Below, piece after piece: positions 7,299 through 16,412 of a DNA stretch of 64,000 nt (position 1 is its first letter; each line of letters begins with the position of its first letter). The notes beneath the pieces are model-generated. The model had not been told where the DNA came from. It did not search any database and was given only the letters and a program-made list of their open reading frames with translations. The DNA is from Sporosarcina ureae DSM 2281 (GTDB lineage Bacteria; Bacillota; Bacilli; Bacillales_A; Planococcaceae), in assembly GCF_000425545.1 (NCBI RefSeq), contig NZ_AUDQ01000006.1, forward strand, positions 62,001-126,000, written 5' to 3'. The position numbers and the translations under genes were made by a program.

Positions 7299-8747
7299 AT
7301 GCAATCAAAATTATACAAAACCAGCTTAGCCTTAGGTGTTCTACTACTGGTCATCTTCGTATTATTCGCCCAACAAGCATACGCAGGTGACGGATTCTTC
7401 TCGAATTTCAAGAAGTTCAGCAAGCACACATATGCAGGACCGTTTGAGATATCAAAGCATAATCGTAAAGATGCGAAAGAAAAGCTTATAAATAATTTTG
7501 CAGAGCTTGAACAAGCTTTATCAGTACAACTAATCGTACAAGATCTTCAAGTAGATGTTCCTACAGAAATAGTAAGTTTTAATCCAGACGCTACATTAAA
7601 TCAAGCGAAAAGTGGAGATGACAATTCATTAGTCGCGAGTGTTTCCCGTGAAGGTCTTCGCACGGTGATGAAGCAGAATTTTAATTCGCTTACATTCAGT
7701 GAAGCCGAGGTAGAGACGATTGCTGCACAAATAGAAGTTCAGCTACGGAGTGGTATTATGCCGCAACAAGTATATGTAGCCAACTATATTCCTGAGTTGT
7801 ATGAGCAGAATCAAGTGATTGCTTCAGCTATATATGAAGCGGATGAACTAGCAAAAGGTCTGCGTTTATTGATGGATGACTTGGATGGGTTGGAGATTCA
7901 GCCGAACTCCTCGTTTTCATTCAGTGAATATCTAGAAGGTAAAGAGTCTGCTAGTGCGACAGATTTACAAATGACGATTATGGCGTCTCTACTATATAAA
8001 GCGGCACTGCAAACGAATTGGATTATGGATGAACGAAATATTTCTACTGAATTGCCAGCAGGCGTTGAACCAGGATTCGAAGCGGCGATTAATCGTAAGC
8101 TCGATTTGGATTTCCAATTCACGAACCCTAATCAAACAGTCTTCACGATTCGTACGGATTGGACAGGCTCACAATTGGAGCTGTCAATTGAAGGTCTGCC
8201 ATTTGTGCATAGCTACGATACTGAAGTGGAGAAAATTACAAAGTATGACCCTAAAAAGGTTATCCGTTATAGCGCTTTTGTAAATGCGGGTGCGATTGAA
8301 GTAGTGGATAAAGGTAAAAAAGGCATGGAGGTTGCGGTTAAACGTAATGTTATGCTGAATGGTTCATTGGAAGAGATTGAAGATGTATCGGTTGATTTCT
8401 ATGCTCCGCAACCAATTATTGAACGTCATAGTTTAGAAAAAGTAGTAGAGAAAGTTCCTGATAGTAATGTGGAAAGTAATTCTGGCACTACTGATGGAAA
8501 CACTTCAGGTAATGGGTCGACTGATAATCCGTCTAATTCATCTAACGGAAATGGCTCCACTTCTCCAAATAGTGGCGGATCAGGTAGCGATGGTAACTTG
8601 GGATCGGGGAGCAAAGGCTCAGGATCATCTAACGGAAGTGATGCAAGTAACTCGAATGGTTCCGGCACCAAAGATGATGTGAAATATGATTACGATAAAG
8701 GTGGCAATCTGATTAAAGTCGACAAGAATGGTAATCCAATCGATTGA
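7299..8747 (+). CDS. Exported VanW-like protein of the pilus locus, degenerate motif
   Basis: 482 residues. The signal segment at residues 8-28 ends AQQAYA, so the protein is exported. Residues about 200-290 align with the VanW fold: a NSSFSFSEYL motif, and the late segment RKLDLDFQFTNPNQTVFTI resembling the DLKFxNN strand. The GGGxCQxSSTLY core of classical VanW is absent, being replaced by SATDLQMTIMASLLYKAAL. The last 90 residues are a Ser/Asn/Gly/Asp linker ending in YDYDKGGNLIKVDKNGNPID. It sits between the PilX-like gene and pilB, pointing to a pilus or cell-wall-passage role, which is inference. Confidence 0.6.
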   Translation: MQSKLYKTSLALGVLLLVIFVLFAQQAYAGDGFFSNFKKFSKHTYAGPFEISKHNRKDAKEKLINNFAELEQALSVQLIVQDLQVDVPTEIVSFNPDATLNQAKSGDDNSLVASVSREGLRTVMKQNFNSLTFSEAEVETIAAQIEVQLRSGIMPQQVYVANYIPELYEQNQVIASAIYEADELAKGLRLLMDDLDGLEIQPNSSFSFSEYLEGKESASATDLQMTIMASLLYKAALQTNWIMDERNISTELPAGVEPGFEAAINRKLDLDFQFTNPNQTVFTIRTDWTGSQLELSIEGLPFVHSYDTEVEKITKYDPKKVIRYSAFVNAGAIEVVDKGKKGMEVAVKRNVMLNGSLEEIEDVSVDFYAPQPIIERHSLEKVVEKVPDSNVESNSGTTDGNTSGNGSTDNPSNSSNGNGSTSPNSGGSGSDGNLGSGSKGSGSSNGSDASNSNGSGTKDDVKYDYDKGGNLIKVDKNGNPID

Positions 8748-8762
8748 TAAAGGGGGATTCAG

Positions 8763-10430
8763 ATGGCGACAACTAGAAAACGTCTTGGAGATTTATTAAT
8801 AGAGTCTGGCTTGCTATCGGACGAACAGTTAATGAGTACGTTGAAAGAAAAGTCTCGGGATGAGCGACTTGGTGATGCGTTATTGCAGCGTGGGTATATT
8901 ACGGAGCAGCAGTTAATTGAAGTGTTGGAGTTCCAACTCGGAATTCCTCACGTCAACTTGTTCCGATATCCGTTTGATCCGAAGTTGTTTAATATTGTAC
9001 CTAAAGGTTTAGCGCAGCAAAAAATGATTGTTCCGTTGAAAAAAGATGGCGATAAATTATTTGTCGCGATGGCGGACCCAATGGATTACAATACAATTGA
9101 AGATTTACGACTTTCCACAGGATTTCATATAGAAACTGCGATTGCGTCAAAAGATGATATAACACGAACGATCACTCGATATTATGATGATGAATTATTT
9201 GATGACTTGTTGTTTGAAGAACCAGACACTACGGCAAGTCAGATGGAGCAACAAGATGATATCGTGGATAATGATTCTCCTGTTGTGCGTCTAGTGAACC
9301 AGATTATTTCTAGTGCGGTGTCTATGAAGTCCAGTGATATTCATATTGATCCTCAAGAACATCAAGTCATCATCCGTTTTAGAATTGACGGAAAGTTGCA
9401 GACGGAACGAGTTTTACCAAAGCATATGCAGTCCATGTTACTTGCACGGATTAAAATTATGGGGAATTTGAACATTACCGAATCTCGCATGCCTCAGGAT
9501 GGTCGGATTAAAGTAATGATTGATTTCCGTCCGATTGATTTGCGGTTATCGACTTTGCCGACAGTCTTTGGTGAGAAAGTCGTTATGCGTATTTTGGACT
9601 TGAGCAGCTCGTTGAACGATATGACAAAGCTTGGTTTTGGGCCAACGAATCTAGAGCGTTTTCTTGAAGAAATTGAGAAGCCAAATGGTATCGTTCTGAT
9701 ATCTGGTCCAACGGGTTCTGGTAAATCATCTACGTTATATGCAGCCTTGAATCGATTGAATAGCGAAGAGGTAAATATTATTACGATTGAAGATCCTGTG
9801 GAGTATCAATTGGAAGGAATTAATCAAATTCAAGTGAATTCCAATGTAGGGTTAACGTTTGCGACAGGGTTACGTTCTATTTTACGGCAAGATCCTGACG
9901 TGGTAATGGTCGGGGAAATTCGGGATAAAGAGACGGTGGAAATCGCGATACGTGCTTCATTGACAGGACACTTAGTTTTAAGCACAATCCACACGAATGA
10001 CTCGGTTGCGTCTATATCAAGATTGCTTGATATGGGTGTGGAGCCTTTCCTTTTGACTGCTTCTTTGAATGCGATTGTAGCTCAACGATTGGTTCGTCGT
10101 GTTTGTCGAGATTGTGGTACTACTCAGCCGGCTACTGATCGTGAAAAAGAGATTTTTGTTAGACGTGGGAAAACGATAGAAACGATCCATCGCGGTACAG
10201 GTTGTTCTGCGTGTAATATGACTGGTTATCGAGGACGTATTGCGATACATGAAGTTTTGATAATAAATGCGGAATTGCGTGATGCTATTAATAGTGGCGC
10301 AGCACCTACAGTATTCCGTGATATTGCAGAGAGAAGTGAAACGATATTCCTGATAGACGATGGTTTGGAAAAAGTACAGCAAGGCATTACAACTACTGAA
10401 GAAGTGTTGAGAGTAGCCTTGTTAGATTAG
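8763..10430 (+). CDS. pilB: Type IV pilus assembly (extension) ATPase PilB
   Basis: 555 residues. An N-terminal GspE_N (MshEN) domain at residues 1-150 is followed by the secretion ATPase core: Walker A GPTGSGKSSTLYAAL near 317, the Asp box, Walker B RQDPDVVMVGEIRD and His box. A C-terminal four-cysteine zinc site CRDCG / CSACN is typical of extension ATPases. It powers pilin polymerisation at the inner face of the membrane with PilC and PilM. It starts 16 bases after the VanW-like gene behind AAAGGGGG, and the next gene follows within a few bases. Confidence 0.95.
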   Translation: MATTRKRLGDLLIESGLLSDEQLMSTLKEKSRDERLGDALLQRGYITEQQLIEVLEFQLGIPHVNLFRYPFDPKLFNIVPKGLAQQKMIVPLKKDGDKLFVAMADPMDYNTIEDLRLSTGFHIETAIASKDDITRTITRYYDDELFDDLLFEEPDTTASQMEQQDDIVDNDSPVVRLVNQIISSAVSMKSSDIHIDPQEHQVIIRFRIDGKLQTERVLPKHMQSMLLARIKIMGNLNITESRMPQDGRIKVMIDFRPIDLRLSTLPTVFGEKVVMRILDLSSSLNDMTKLGFGPTNLERFLEEIEKPNGIVLISGPTGSGKSSTLYAALNRLNSEEVNIITIEDPVEYQLEGINQIQVNSNVGLTFATGLRSILRQDPDVVMVGEIRDKETVEIAIRASLTGHLVLSTIHTNDSVASISRLLDMGVEPFLLTASLNAIVAQRLVRRVCRDCGTTQPATDREKEIFVRRGKTIETIHRGTGCSACNMTGYRGRIAIHEVLIINAELRDAINSGAAPTVFRDIAERSETIFLIDDGLEKVQQGITTTEEVLRVALLD

Positions 10431-10441
10431 GAGTGTTTGCT

Positions 10442-11479
10442 GTGACGGAAAGAATTGATCAATTACTAACTGAGGCCTTTAAAATCAAAGCATCCGATAT
10501 TCACTTAACTATAGGCGTGCCGCCAGTTTTTCGAGTACACGGTGACTTGAAACGTTTTGGTGAAACGGTTATGACTGAAGAAGACACAAAAGAAATTGCT
10601 TATCAGACGATCCCAGAAAAGATGATTCCAGCTTTTAAAGAAGCTGGACAGATTGACTATTCTTATGAAATCCCTGGCATTTCACGTTTCCGTGTCAACG
10701 CATTCCAACAACGCGGTGCGATTTCATTGGCATTCCGGACGATTCCTACAAAAATTCCGACAATCGATGATTTGAATATGCCGGGAACGTTGAAGAATTT
10801 GTCTGATATGGCACAAGGGTTAATTTTAGTAACAGGGCCAACAGGTTCGGGTAAGTCCACGACACTTGCTGCGATGATTCGTTATATGAATGAAACAATG
10901 CGTAAGCATATTATTACATTGGAAGATCCGATTGAGTATATGCATGCGCACGGTTCTTCTATTATTGATCAGCGTGAAGTCGGTTTTGATACGCTGTCGT
11001 TTGCGGACGGTTTACGTGCTGCTTTGCGTCAAGATCCGGACGTTATTCTAGTTGGTGAGATGCGAGATTTGGAGACGATCTCTACGGCCATTACTGCTGC
11101 GGAAACCGGCCACTTAGTTCTTGCGACTTTACACACGTGGAGTGCTGCTTCGACGATTGATAGAATCATAGATGTATTTCCTCATGGTCAACAGGCGCAA
11201 ATTCGTGTGCAATTGGCGGGCGTTTTGAAGGCAGTCGTTTCTCAGCGTTTATTCCAGACGATGGATAAGCAAGGCAGACGTGCGGCAACGGAGATTATGA
11301 TTAATAATCCTGCTGTGTCGAACTTGATACGATCTGAGAAGATTCACCAGATTCCAAACGTCATTCAGACAAGTCGTGCGCAAGGGATGCATATGATGGA
11401 TCACTCCGTAAAGAATTTGATGGATCAGCGAATTATTTCGTATGAAGCAGCATTGCCGTTTTTGCAAGGGGATGATTAA
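10442..11479 (+). CDS. pilT: Type IV pilus retraction ATPase PilT
   Basis: 345 residues. It lacks the PilB N-terminal domain and zinc cysteines. It has Walker A GPTGSGKSTTLAAM near 133, ITLEDPIEY, Walker B RQDPDVILVGEMRD, the TAAETGHLVLATLHT His box and the PilT-specific C-terminal NPAVSNLIRSEKIHQI motif. It depolymerises pili, powering twitching or DNA uptake. GTG at 10442 is chosen because AGGAG lies eight bases upstream; GTG at 10433 overlaps that site. It lies between pilB and pilC. Confidence 0.95.
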   Translation: MTERIDQLLTEAFKIKASDIHLTIGVPPVFRVHGDLKRFGETVMTEEDTKEIAYQTIPEKMIPAFKEAGQIDYSYEIPGISRFRVNAFQQRGAISLAFRTIPTKIPTIDDLNMPGTLKNLSDMAQGLILVTGPTGSGKSTTLAAMIRYMNETMRKHIITLEDPIEYMHAHGSSIIDQREVGFDTLSFADGLRAALRQDPDVILVGEMRDLETISTAITAAETGHLVLATLHTWSAASTIDRIIDVFPHGQQAQIRVQLAGVLKAVVSQRLFQTMDKQGRRAATEIMINNPAVSNLIRSEKIHQIPNVIQTSRAQGMHMMDHSVKNLMDQRIISYEAALPFLQGDD

Positions 11480-11481
11480 TA

Positions 11482-12693
11482 GTGGCTCGTTTTACATATG
11501 AAGGGCGAGATGCTAAAGCGATTCGCCGTGGTACGGTAACCGCTACGAATAAACGTGATGCGGCAATCAAACTTAAAGGGCAAGGGATTCGTGTGGTAAG
11601 TCTTGTGGAACAGAAAGAGACTGTTTTGACGAAGGATATAACTATTGGAAGTCCGGTAAAGCGTGATCAATTGATCATGTTCTTGCGACAGTTCTCGACG
11701 CTTCTTCAAGCAGGGGTTACGATTGTGGATGCGGTGAGGATTTTATCTATGCAAGTGGAGCAGGCGGCTTTTCGGAAGATCTTAACATCAGTTCAGGAGG
11801 ATTTGCGGACAGGTAATCCTTTGTCGGTTGCTTTAGCTAAACATCCTAAAGTTTTTGAACCTTTGATTTTGAATATGATCAGTGCCGGAGAATTATCAGG
11901 TACAGTGGATGAGTCCCTTGATCAACTTGCTGACCATTTCGAGAAAGCTTATCGTTCAAGACAAAAAGTAATGTCTGCGTTGTCTTATCCAATTGTCGTC
12001 GGTATATTGGCTATCGGAGTAGTTATTTTCCTGCTCTCATTCGTCGTGCCAATGTTTGTGGAGATGTTCGATAGTATTGGCGGGGAACTGCCTTGGCTTA
12101 CAATATTCGTACTACGAGCCAGTGATTTCATGCAGAGCTACTGGTATGTCGTAATATTGGCAGTTGCCGCAATTGTCGTGGGTATCACATTAATACGAAA
12201 TAATCCTCAAGGGAAATACATACTAGACACTATTTTATTGAAGCTTCCGATCTTTGGTAATATCGTACAGAAATCTTCTTTGGCTATGATGACGCGAACG
12301 CTTAGCTCAATGTTTTCGAGCTCGGTTCCAATTCTACAGTCTCTAGCGATGACGGAGAGAGTAGTAGACAACAAAGTAATATCGAAAGTAATTGGAGAAT
12401 CCAGAGCGTCCATGGAACGTGGGGGATCACTAACTGAGCCGATGATGAACCATTGGGCTTTCCCTCCTTTAATCCCGCATATGATTGCGATTGGAGAAGA
12501 GACTGGTTCTTTGGACTCGATGCTAGCAAAAGTTGCTGACTTCTATGAAAAGGAAGTAGAGGCTGCTACAGACCGCTTAAAAGCTTTAATAGAGCCTTTA
12601 ATGATTGTTTTCCTAGCAGCAATAGTCGGGACTATAGTTTTGGCAATCATGATGCCGATGTTTAGTATGTTTGAACAGATAGATAGTTTGTAA
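11482..12693 (+). CDS. pilC: Type IV pilus platform protein PilC
   Basis: 403 residues with the two-repeat GspF/PilC fold: cytoplasmic domains near residues 65-190 and 270-395, each followed by membrane helices (IVVGILAIGVVIFLLSFVVP; MIVFLAAIVGTIVLAIMMPM). The conserved LRQFSTLLQAGV and GEETGSLDSML motifs are present. It anchors PilB and PilT to the pilus base. GTG start, two bases after the pilT stop. It ends the first transcription segment; the pilins downstream have their own promoter. Confidence 0.94.
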   Translation: MARFTYEGRDAKAIRRGTVTATNKRDAAIKLKGQGIRVVSLVEQKETVLTKDITIGSPVKRDQLIMFLRQFSTLLQAGVTIVDAVRILSMQVEQAAFRKILTSVQEDLRTGNPLSVALAKHPKVFEPLILNMISAGELSGTVDESLDQLADHFEKAYRSRQKVMSALSYPIVVGILAIGVVIFLLSFVVPMFVEMFDSIGGELPWLTIFVLRASDFMQSYWYVVILAVAAIVVGITLIRNNPQGKYILDTILLKLPIFGNIVQKSSLAMMTRTLSSMFSSSVPILQSLAMTERVVDNKVISKVIGESRASMERGGSLTEPMMNHWAFPPLIPHMIAIGEETGSLDSMLAKVADFYEKEVEAATDRLKALIEPLMIVFLAAIVGTIVLAIMMPMFSMFEQIDSL

Positions 12694-12743
12694 CAGAAAT
12701 AAAAAATGTTATGTATTATTTTTATTTATTTCAATAAAACTAG

Positions 12744-12772
12744 TGTTATTTTCCTAATACCTCTGATATACT
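12744..12772 (+). promoter_or_regulatory. Sigma-A-type promoter upstream of the major pilin
   Basis: TGTTAT (12744-12749) and TATACT (12767-12772) are separated by 17 bases in an A/T-rich spacer, 40 bases ahead of the first pilin gene. The 118-base gap after pilC and the terminator after pilin 1 support separate pilin transcription. Confidence 0.5.
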
Positions 12773-12811
12773 ATATTAATAGAGTAAGAAAAAACAAGAG
12801 GAGGAAATTAT

Positions 12812-13249
12812 ATGAAAAAGTTTTTGCAAAAGAAATTAAATCAAAAAGGTTTGACGCTTGTTGAGTTACTAGCAGTTATTGTTATTTTAGGTATTATTGC
12901 TGCGATTGCGGTGCCTGCTATTGGGAATATTATTACTAACACTAAATACAATGCAGCTAAGGCAGATGCAATAAATACCCTTAATGCGGCTAACATGTAC
13001 TTTACAGAAGACAATACAGCTACAGCTGCGTCTGAAGTCACAGTTGTTCAATTAAAAGACAACGGCTATTTGGATAGCTATGGCACTTTAACTAAAGAAA
13101 CAAAGGTAGTAAATAGTTCTCCTAGAAAAATTAATGGTGCAGCTTCCTATGGTGATGGTAAATCGGTGAAATTAGACAATACTTTAGAAGAAATCAATGA
13201 TGATAATCAAAAAGGAAGTACAACTCCGGAAACAATAAAGGTCCCGTAA
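12812..13249 (+). CDS. Major-type IV pilin
   Basis: 145 residues. The leader ends NQKG and the mature form begins LTLVELLAVIVILGIIAAIA, a textbook type IVa prepilin helix with Glu at +5, then AVPAIGNIITNTKYNAAKADA. The globular domain is small and has no cysteines. It has a strong AGAGGAGG ribosome site, its own promoter and a strong terminator straight after, fitting a highly expressed structural subunit (inference). Confidence 0.92.
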   Translation: MKKFLQKKLNQKGLTLVELLAVIVILGIIAAIAVPAIGNIITNTKYNAAKADAINTLNAANMYFTEDNTATAASEVTVVQLKDNGYLDSYGTLTKETKVVNSSPRKINGAASYGDGKSVKLDNTLEEINDDNQKGSTTPETIKVP

Positions 13250-13299
13250 GAATAAAAGGCAGTTAAGTAGTTAATAAAATTACGATATTTTCAGATGAT

Positions 13300-13334
13300 G
13301 CAGAGTGCGGTTTAAATCGCTCTCTGCTTTTTTT
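13300..13334 (+). terminator. Rho-independent terminator after pilin 1
   Basis: Stem gcagagtgcg / cgctctctgc (one mismatch) with a TTTTTTT tail, between the two pilin genes. It would make pilin 1 more abundant than pilin 2 unless read through. Confidence 0.8.
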
Positions 13335-13360
13335 ATAAACTGGAATAGGAGGTTGATATT

Positions 13361-13795
13361 ATGCAACAGTTAAAATCAGAAAAAGGATTAACTTTAATTG
13401 AATTTTTGGCAGTGATTGTAATTCTAGGAATCATTGCCGCACTTGCTGTTCCTTCGATTGGAAAAATAATAGAAAATAATCGACACAAAGCTACTAAGAG
13501 CGAAGCGATTATCATGCTAGAAGCGGCACAATTATATTTTATAGAAAATCCAGAGAATTATGGAAAAGAGCATCAAACAATTATTTTGCCAAATCTAATT
13601 AAAATGGGTTATATGGAAGGTAGAGGTTATTTGAATGGTTCTGCTTACGTAACAAACGTCACACCGGCTAAAATCTGCGCTAATTCCGAAGGTAAAAGTA
13701 AAGTGACGTTTTACAATGCAACTGCCGAACAAATTGTAAATAGTAAACAAGATGTCAAGGTCGGCAATGAGAAGTGTGGTGATTTAACACCATAA
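13361..13795 (+). CDS. Second type IV pilin, with a C-terminal cysteine pair
   Basis: 144 residues. It has the same N-terminal plan as pilin 1 (leader to SEKG, then LTLIEFLAVIVILGIIAALA). The globular domain differs and contains two cysteines (AKICANSE and NEKCGDLTP) that could form the D-loop disulfide seen in many type IV pilins. Sequence similarity to pilin 1 ends soon after the helix. It may be an alternative or minor subunit. Ribosome site AATAGGAGG. Confidence 0.9.
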   Translation: MQQLKSEKGLTLIEFLAVIVILGIIAALAVPSIGKIIENNRHKATKSEAIIMLEAAQLYFIENPENYGKEHQTIILPNLIKMGYMEGRGYLNGSAYVTNVTPAKICANSEGKSKVTFYNATAEQIVNSKQDVKVGNEKCGDLTP

Positions 13796-13811
13796 TGAAT
13801 AGAATGTTTGA

Positions 13812-13850
13812 CACTCCAGTAGGATTCTTGTTAACTGGAGTGTTTTGTTT
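13812..13850 (+). terminator. Rho-independent terminator after pilin 2
   Basis: Perfect 9-bp arms cactccagt / actggagtg followed by TTTTGTTTT. Confidence 0.8.
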
Positions 13851-13954
13851 TGAGAACTATTAATGATAATTGATTTGTTTAACTGTGTGAAATTTGAATC
13901 CCTTTCCTACCAATCTTCCCTTCTAACACCACATTTGATATACTTACCATAACT

Positions 13955-13992
13955 AGTAAGCAAGGAAGAAATAACTAAAACCCTTGCTTACT
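13955..13992 (+). promoter_or_regulatory. Leader hairpin upstream of pilM
   Basis: An exact 11-bp inverted repeat (agtaagcaagg at 13955-13965, ccttgcttact at 13982-13992) with a 16-base loop lies 22 bases ahead of the pilM start. No T tract follows, so it is not an ordinary terminator. It may stabilise the mRNA or serve as a binding site. No c-di-GMP riboswitch consensus is visible. Confidence 0.45.
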
Positions 13993-14014
13993 CTCGTCTG
14001 GAAGGAGTTCGTTC

Positions 14015-15007
14015 ATGTCTATATTATCTAATTTAAAACGCCCGCTTTCCAAACTCACTATGCCAACACTCAGCCGTAATAAGCGTGTTTATTCATTAAC
14101 TCTTGACGATGACGCGATTCGGTACGTACGAATAAAATCCCTGGATCCGATCGTACTAGACACTGCAAAAGAGATGTTGCTACCTGAACATGTCATCCAA
14201 GAAGGCCGAATAGCCGAAGAGGATATGCTGCGGGATGTCTTGTTGGAGATTGTGAAAGATTGGAATCTTGCGAAGCGTGACGTGGCGTTTCTTGCGCCCG
14301 ATACATATGTCATTATCCGACGTGTTGCGTATCCAGACACGGTGGAGGATGAAGAGCTGAAAAGCCATTTCTTTATCGAGATTGGTTCGACGATTTATTT
14401 GCCGTTTGATGATCCGGTATTTGATGTTGTTCCGTATACAGCGAATAATGCGCAAAATGAAGCGATTTTAATTGCGTCGAAAGAAAGTATCATGCAGACA
14501 TATGAGGAAGTGCTGAAGTCCGTAAAGTTGGAACCAGTTGTGGCGGACATTGCACCGCTTTCTCTGTATCGTCTGGCACATCATGTGCATCACTTTGAGG
14601 GGACGGAACATATTCTCCTTGCTGATTTGCGTGGTCGTAGTCTGACCGTGTCCATTTTCTATTCTCATTATCCTTTGTTCATACGCTCGATGGAACTTGA
14701 GTTGCCACTTAGCATGTCGACAGGCGAAGAGCTGGAAAAGCAGGTTGAGCCACTTACGATTGTCATGGAGCTCGAGAAACTGGCGAATTTCTATCGCTTT
14801 AATTTGGCGGAGAATGATTCGGCTATTACCCATCTAGTATGGAATGGAACCTATACACAACAAGAGGAATTATTGCAAATGGTACGAGAACGTTTAGCGA
14901 TCGAAGCGCTTCCCTTGGTGAAAGAGCCGATTAGTTGTGTGGACGGAACCGCTATTACTGCGGATTTCCACCGAGTTATTGGTCTAGCACTGAAGGAAGA
15001 GGTGTAA
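14015..15007 (+). CDS. pilM: Type IV pilus assembly protein PilM (actin-like)
   Basis: 330 residues, actin-like ATPase fold: an early SLTLDDDAIRYVRIKSLD strand pair replaces the usual DIG motif, then MLLPEHVIQEGRI and a late IADVAPLSLYRLAHH-like segment. PilM is cytosolic and binds the N-terminus of PilN, coupling the ATPases to PilNO. Start ATG behind GGAAGGAG. It heads the pilM-N-O-D segment. The sequence is diverged from proteobacterial PilM, but the gene order fixes its identity. Confidence 0.85.
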   Translation: MSILSNLKRPLSKLTMPTLSRNKRVYSLTLDDDAIRYVRIKSLDPIVLDTAKEMLLPEHVIQEGRIAEEDMLRDVLLEIVKDWNLAKRDVAFLAPDTYVIIRRVAYPDTVEDEELKSHFFIEIGSTIYLPFDDPVFDVVPYTANNAQNEAILIASKESIMQTYEEVLKSVKLEPVVADIAPLSLYRLAHHVHHFEGTEHILLADLRGRSLTVSIFYSHYPLFIRSMELELPLSMSTGEELEKQVEPLTIVMELEKLANFYRFNLAENDSAITHLVWNGTYTQQEELLQMVRERLAIEALPLVKEPISCVDGTAITADFHRVIGLALKEEV

Positions 15008-15014
15008 TACGTGT

Positions 15015-15722
15015 ATGTTAGTTGATATAAATCTACTTCCGGAAAAGATCCGGGAGAAGACTACTTTTCTTTGGATAGCGATTGTCATCCTCTTAGTCGC
15101 TTTCATTAGTTGGGCCGTGCTGTATTTCTTCGCTCAAAAAAATGATGATGAAGCTCAAAAGTTACAGCAGTCTACATATGAAATACAGAAACAACAAGAA
15201 GGTGTTACGTCCCAAATGCGGTTGTCTGCATTTGGTCAGGAAAAAGAACAGTTAGCTGCGACGGTGGAGTTTCTTAAGGGGCATCAATATAAAACACAAC
15301 CTCTTATAGAAGATCTTTCGAAAGCATTGCCTGATCGAGGGTTTTTCCAAGAGCTAACATTCACTGCGCCAAACGAAGTGACGTTGAAGGTACAGTTTGA
15401 TGATTTGATGGAGCCTGCGCTCTATTTAACTCGAATGAAAGCTTCGGCGTTAGTAATTGATGCGACGTTTGAAGGAATTGAGACGGAAAAACTAGATATT
15501 AAAGAACGCGAGAATGTCTTGCCTAGATATTTCGCTACCTATTTCATTCAGTTTGTTGATGACCGTGCGCTGCCAGGTACAGATGCAGATGTAGACCCAA
15601 ATGCGATTGAAGAGCCGCAAGAGGAAGCCCCACCTGCTGAAGAACAACCACAGCAACCTGCACCTGAAGAACCACAACCTCCTGTAGATGCGAATACGGA
15701 AGGAGGCGATACGCTTGAATAA
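15015..15722 (+). CDS. pilN: Type IV pilus assembly protein PilN
   Basis: 235 residues. The N-terminus MLVDINLLPEKIRE is the PilM-binding INLLP motif, followed by one membrane helix (LWIAIVILLVAFISWAVLYF), a coiled-coil and a small alpha/beta domain. The C-terminus is a Pro/Glu/Gln-rich tail. It partners PilO on the outer face of the membrane. Its last eight bases overlap the pilO start. Confidence 0.9.
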   Translation: MLVDINLLPEKIREKTTFLWIAIVILLVAFISWAVLYFFAQKNDDEAQKLQQSTYEIQKQQEGVTSQMRLSAFGQEKEQLAATVEFLKGHQYKTQPLIEDLSKALPDRGFFQELTFTAPNEVTLKVQFDDLMEPALYLTRMKASALVIDATFEGIETEKLDIKERENVLPRYFATYFIQFVDDRALPGTDADVDPNAIEEPQEEAPPAEEQPQQPAPEEPQPPVDANTEGGDTLE

Positions 15723-16401
15723 GTATCTATCTAAACGTCAGATGGAGATCGGATTGGTCGTATTGGCCTTGATTTTCCTTATTGCACTCGTCTACTACAC
15801 GGTGACGAACGTCTACTTGCCAGCGAAAGAAACGAAGGATCAGATGGCGGCTCAATTTGCTTCGGAACGTGATGTGTTGTTTTCATTACAAAAGCAATTG
15901 GCGAATAAAGATCCGAATGAAACGATAACGTCTGCGCCACTTCAAAAAGTCGTGCCAGTTATACCGCTTGAAGATGCATTACTCATTCGTCTGGAGAAGG
16001 CGGAAGTAAAATCCAATAGTAGAATAGAAGAAATTAATTTTTCGAAAGAAGTATTCGATGTAGAATTATTGCCTGAAAATGTACAAAATCTCGAAACGGT
16101 GTTGATGGAAGTGACGCTCGCTGCGGATACGTACAAGCAAGTGGATACGTTTATTTATGAGATTGAAGAAATGATTCGAATTATGAATGTAGAGACAATC
16201 CAGTTTGAAGCGACTGCCGAGAAAACGGAAGAGGAATCGGATATCGGTGAAATGAAAGTCGTGATTTCATTTAATGCGTACTTCCGTCCGGATCTTGTCA
16301 ACTTGCAAAATGAGGCGCCGAAAGTAGATGCGCCGCCACCTGCATCGAAATTCGATCCGACGACGATCAATAAAATGACAGGTACCGAGAAAGCGGAGTA
16401 A
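15715..16401 (+). CDS. pilO: Type IV pilus assembly protein PilO
   Basis: 228 residues. A short cytosolic N-terminus (LNKYLSKRQ) is followed by a membrane helix (IGLVVLALIFLIALVYYTV), a coiled-coil and a ferredoxin-like domain, the PilO layout. TTG at 15715 is chosen because GGAGG lies about eight bases upstream; the upstream in-frame ATG at 15688 would be inside pilN. It forms the PilN-PilO alignment scaffold. The C-terminal tail is Pro/Ala-rich and probably disordered. Confidence 0.85.
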   Translation: MNKYLSKRQMEIGLVVLALIFLIALVYYTVTNVYLPAKETKDQMAAQFASERDVLFSLQKQLANKDPNETITSAPLQKVVPVIPLEDALLIRLEKAEVKSNSRIEEINFSKEVFDVELLPENVQNLETVLMEVTLAADTYKQVDTFIYEIEEMIRIMNVETIQFEATAEKTEEESDIGEMKVVISFNAYFRPDLVNLQNEAPKVDAPPPASKFDPTTINKMTGTEKAE

Positions 16402-16412
16402 GGAGGCAATTC

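Noticed and set aside
8426-8671. Minus-strand Pro/Leu/Asp-rich frame and a plus-strand overlapping frame at 8467
   Set aside because: Both are shadows of the Ser/Asn/Gly linker of the VanW-like protein.
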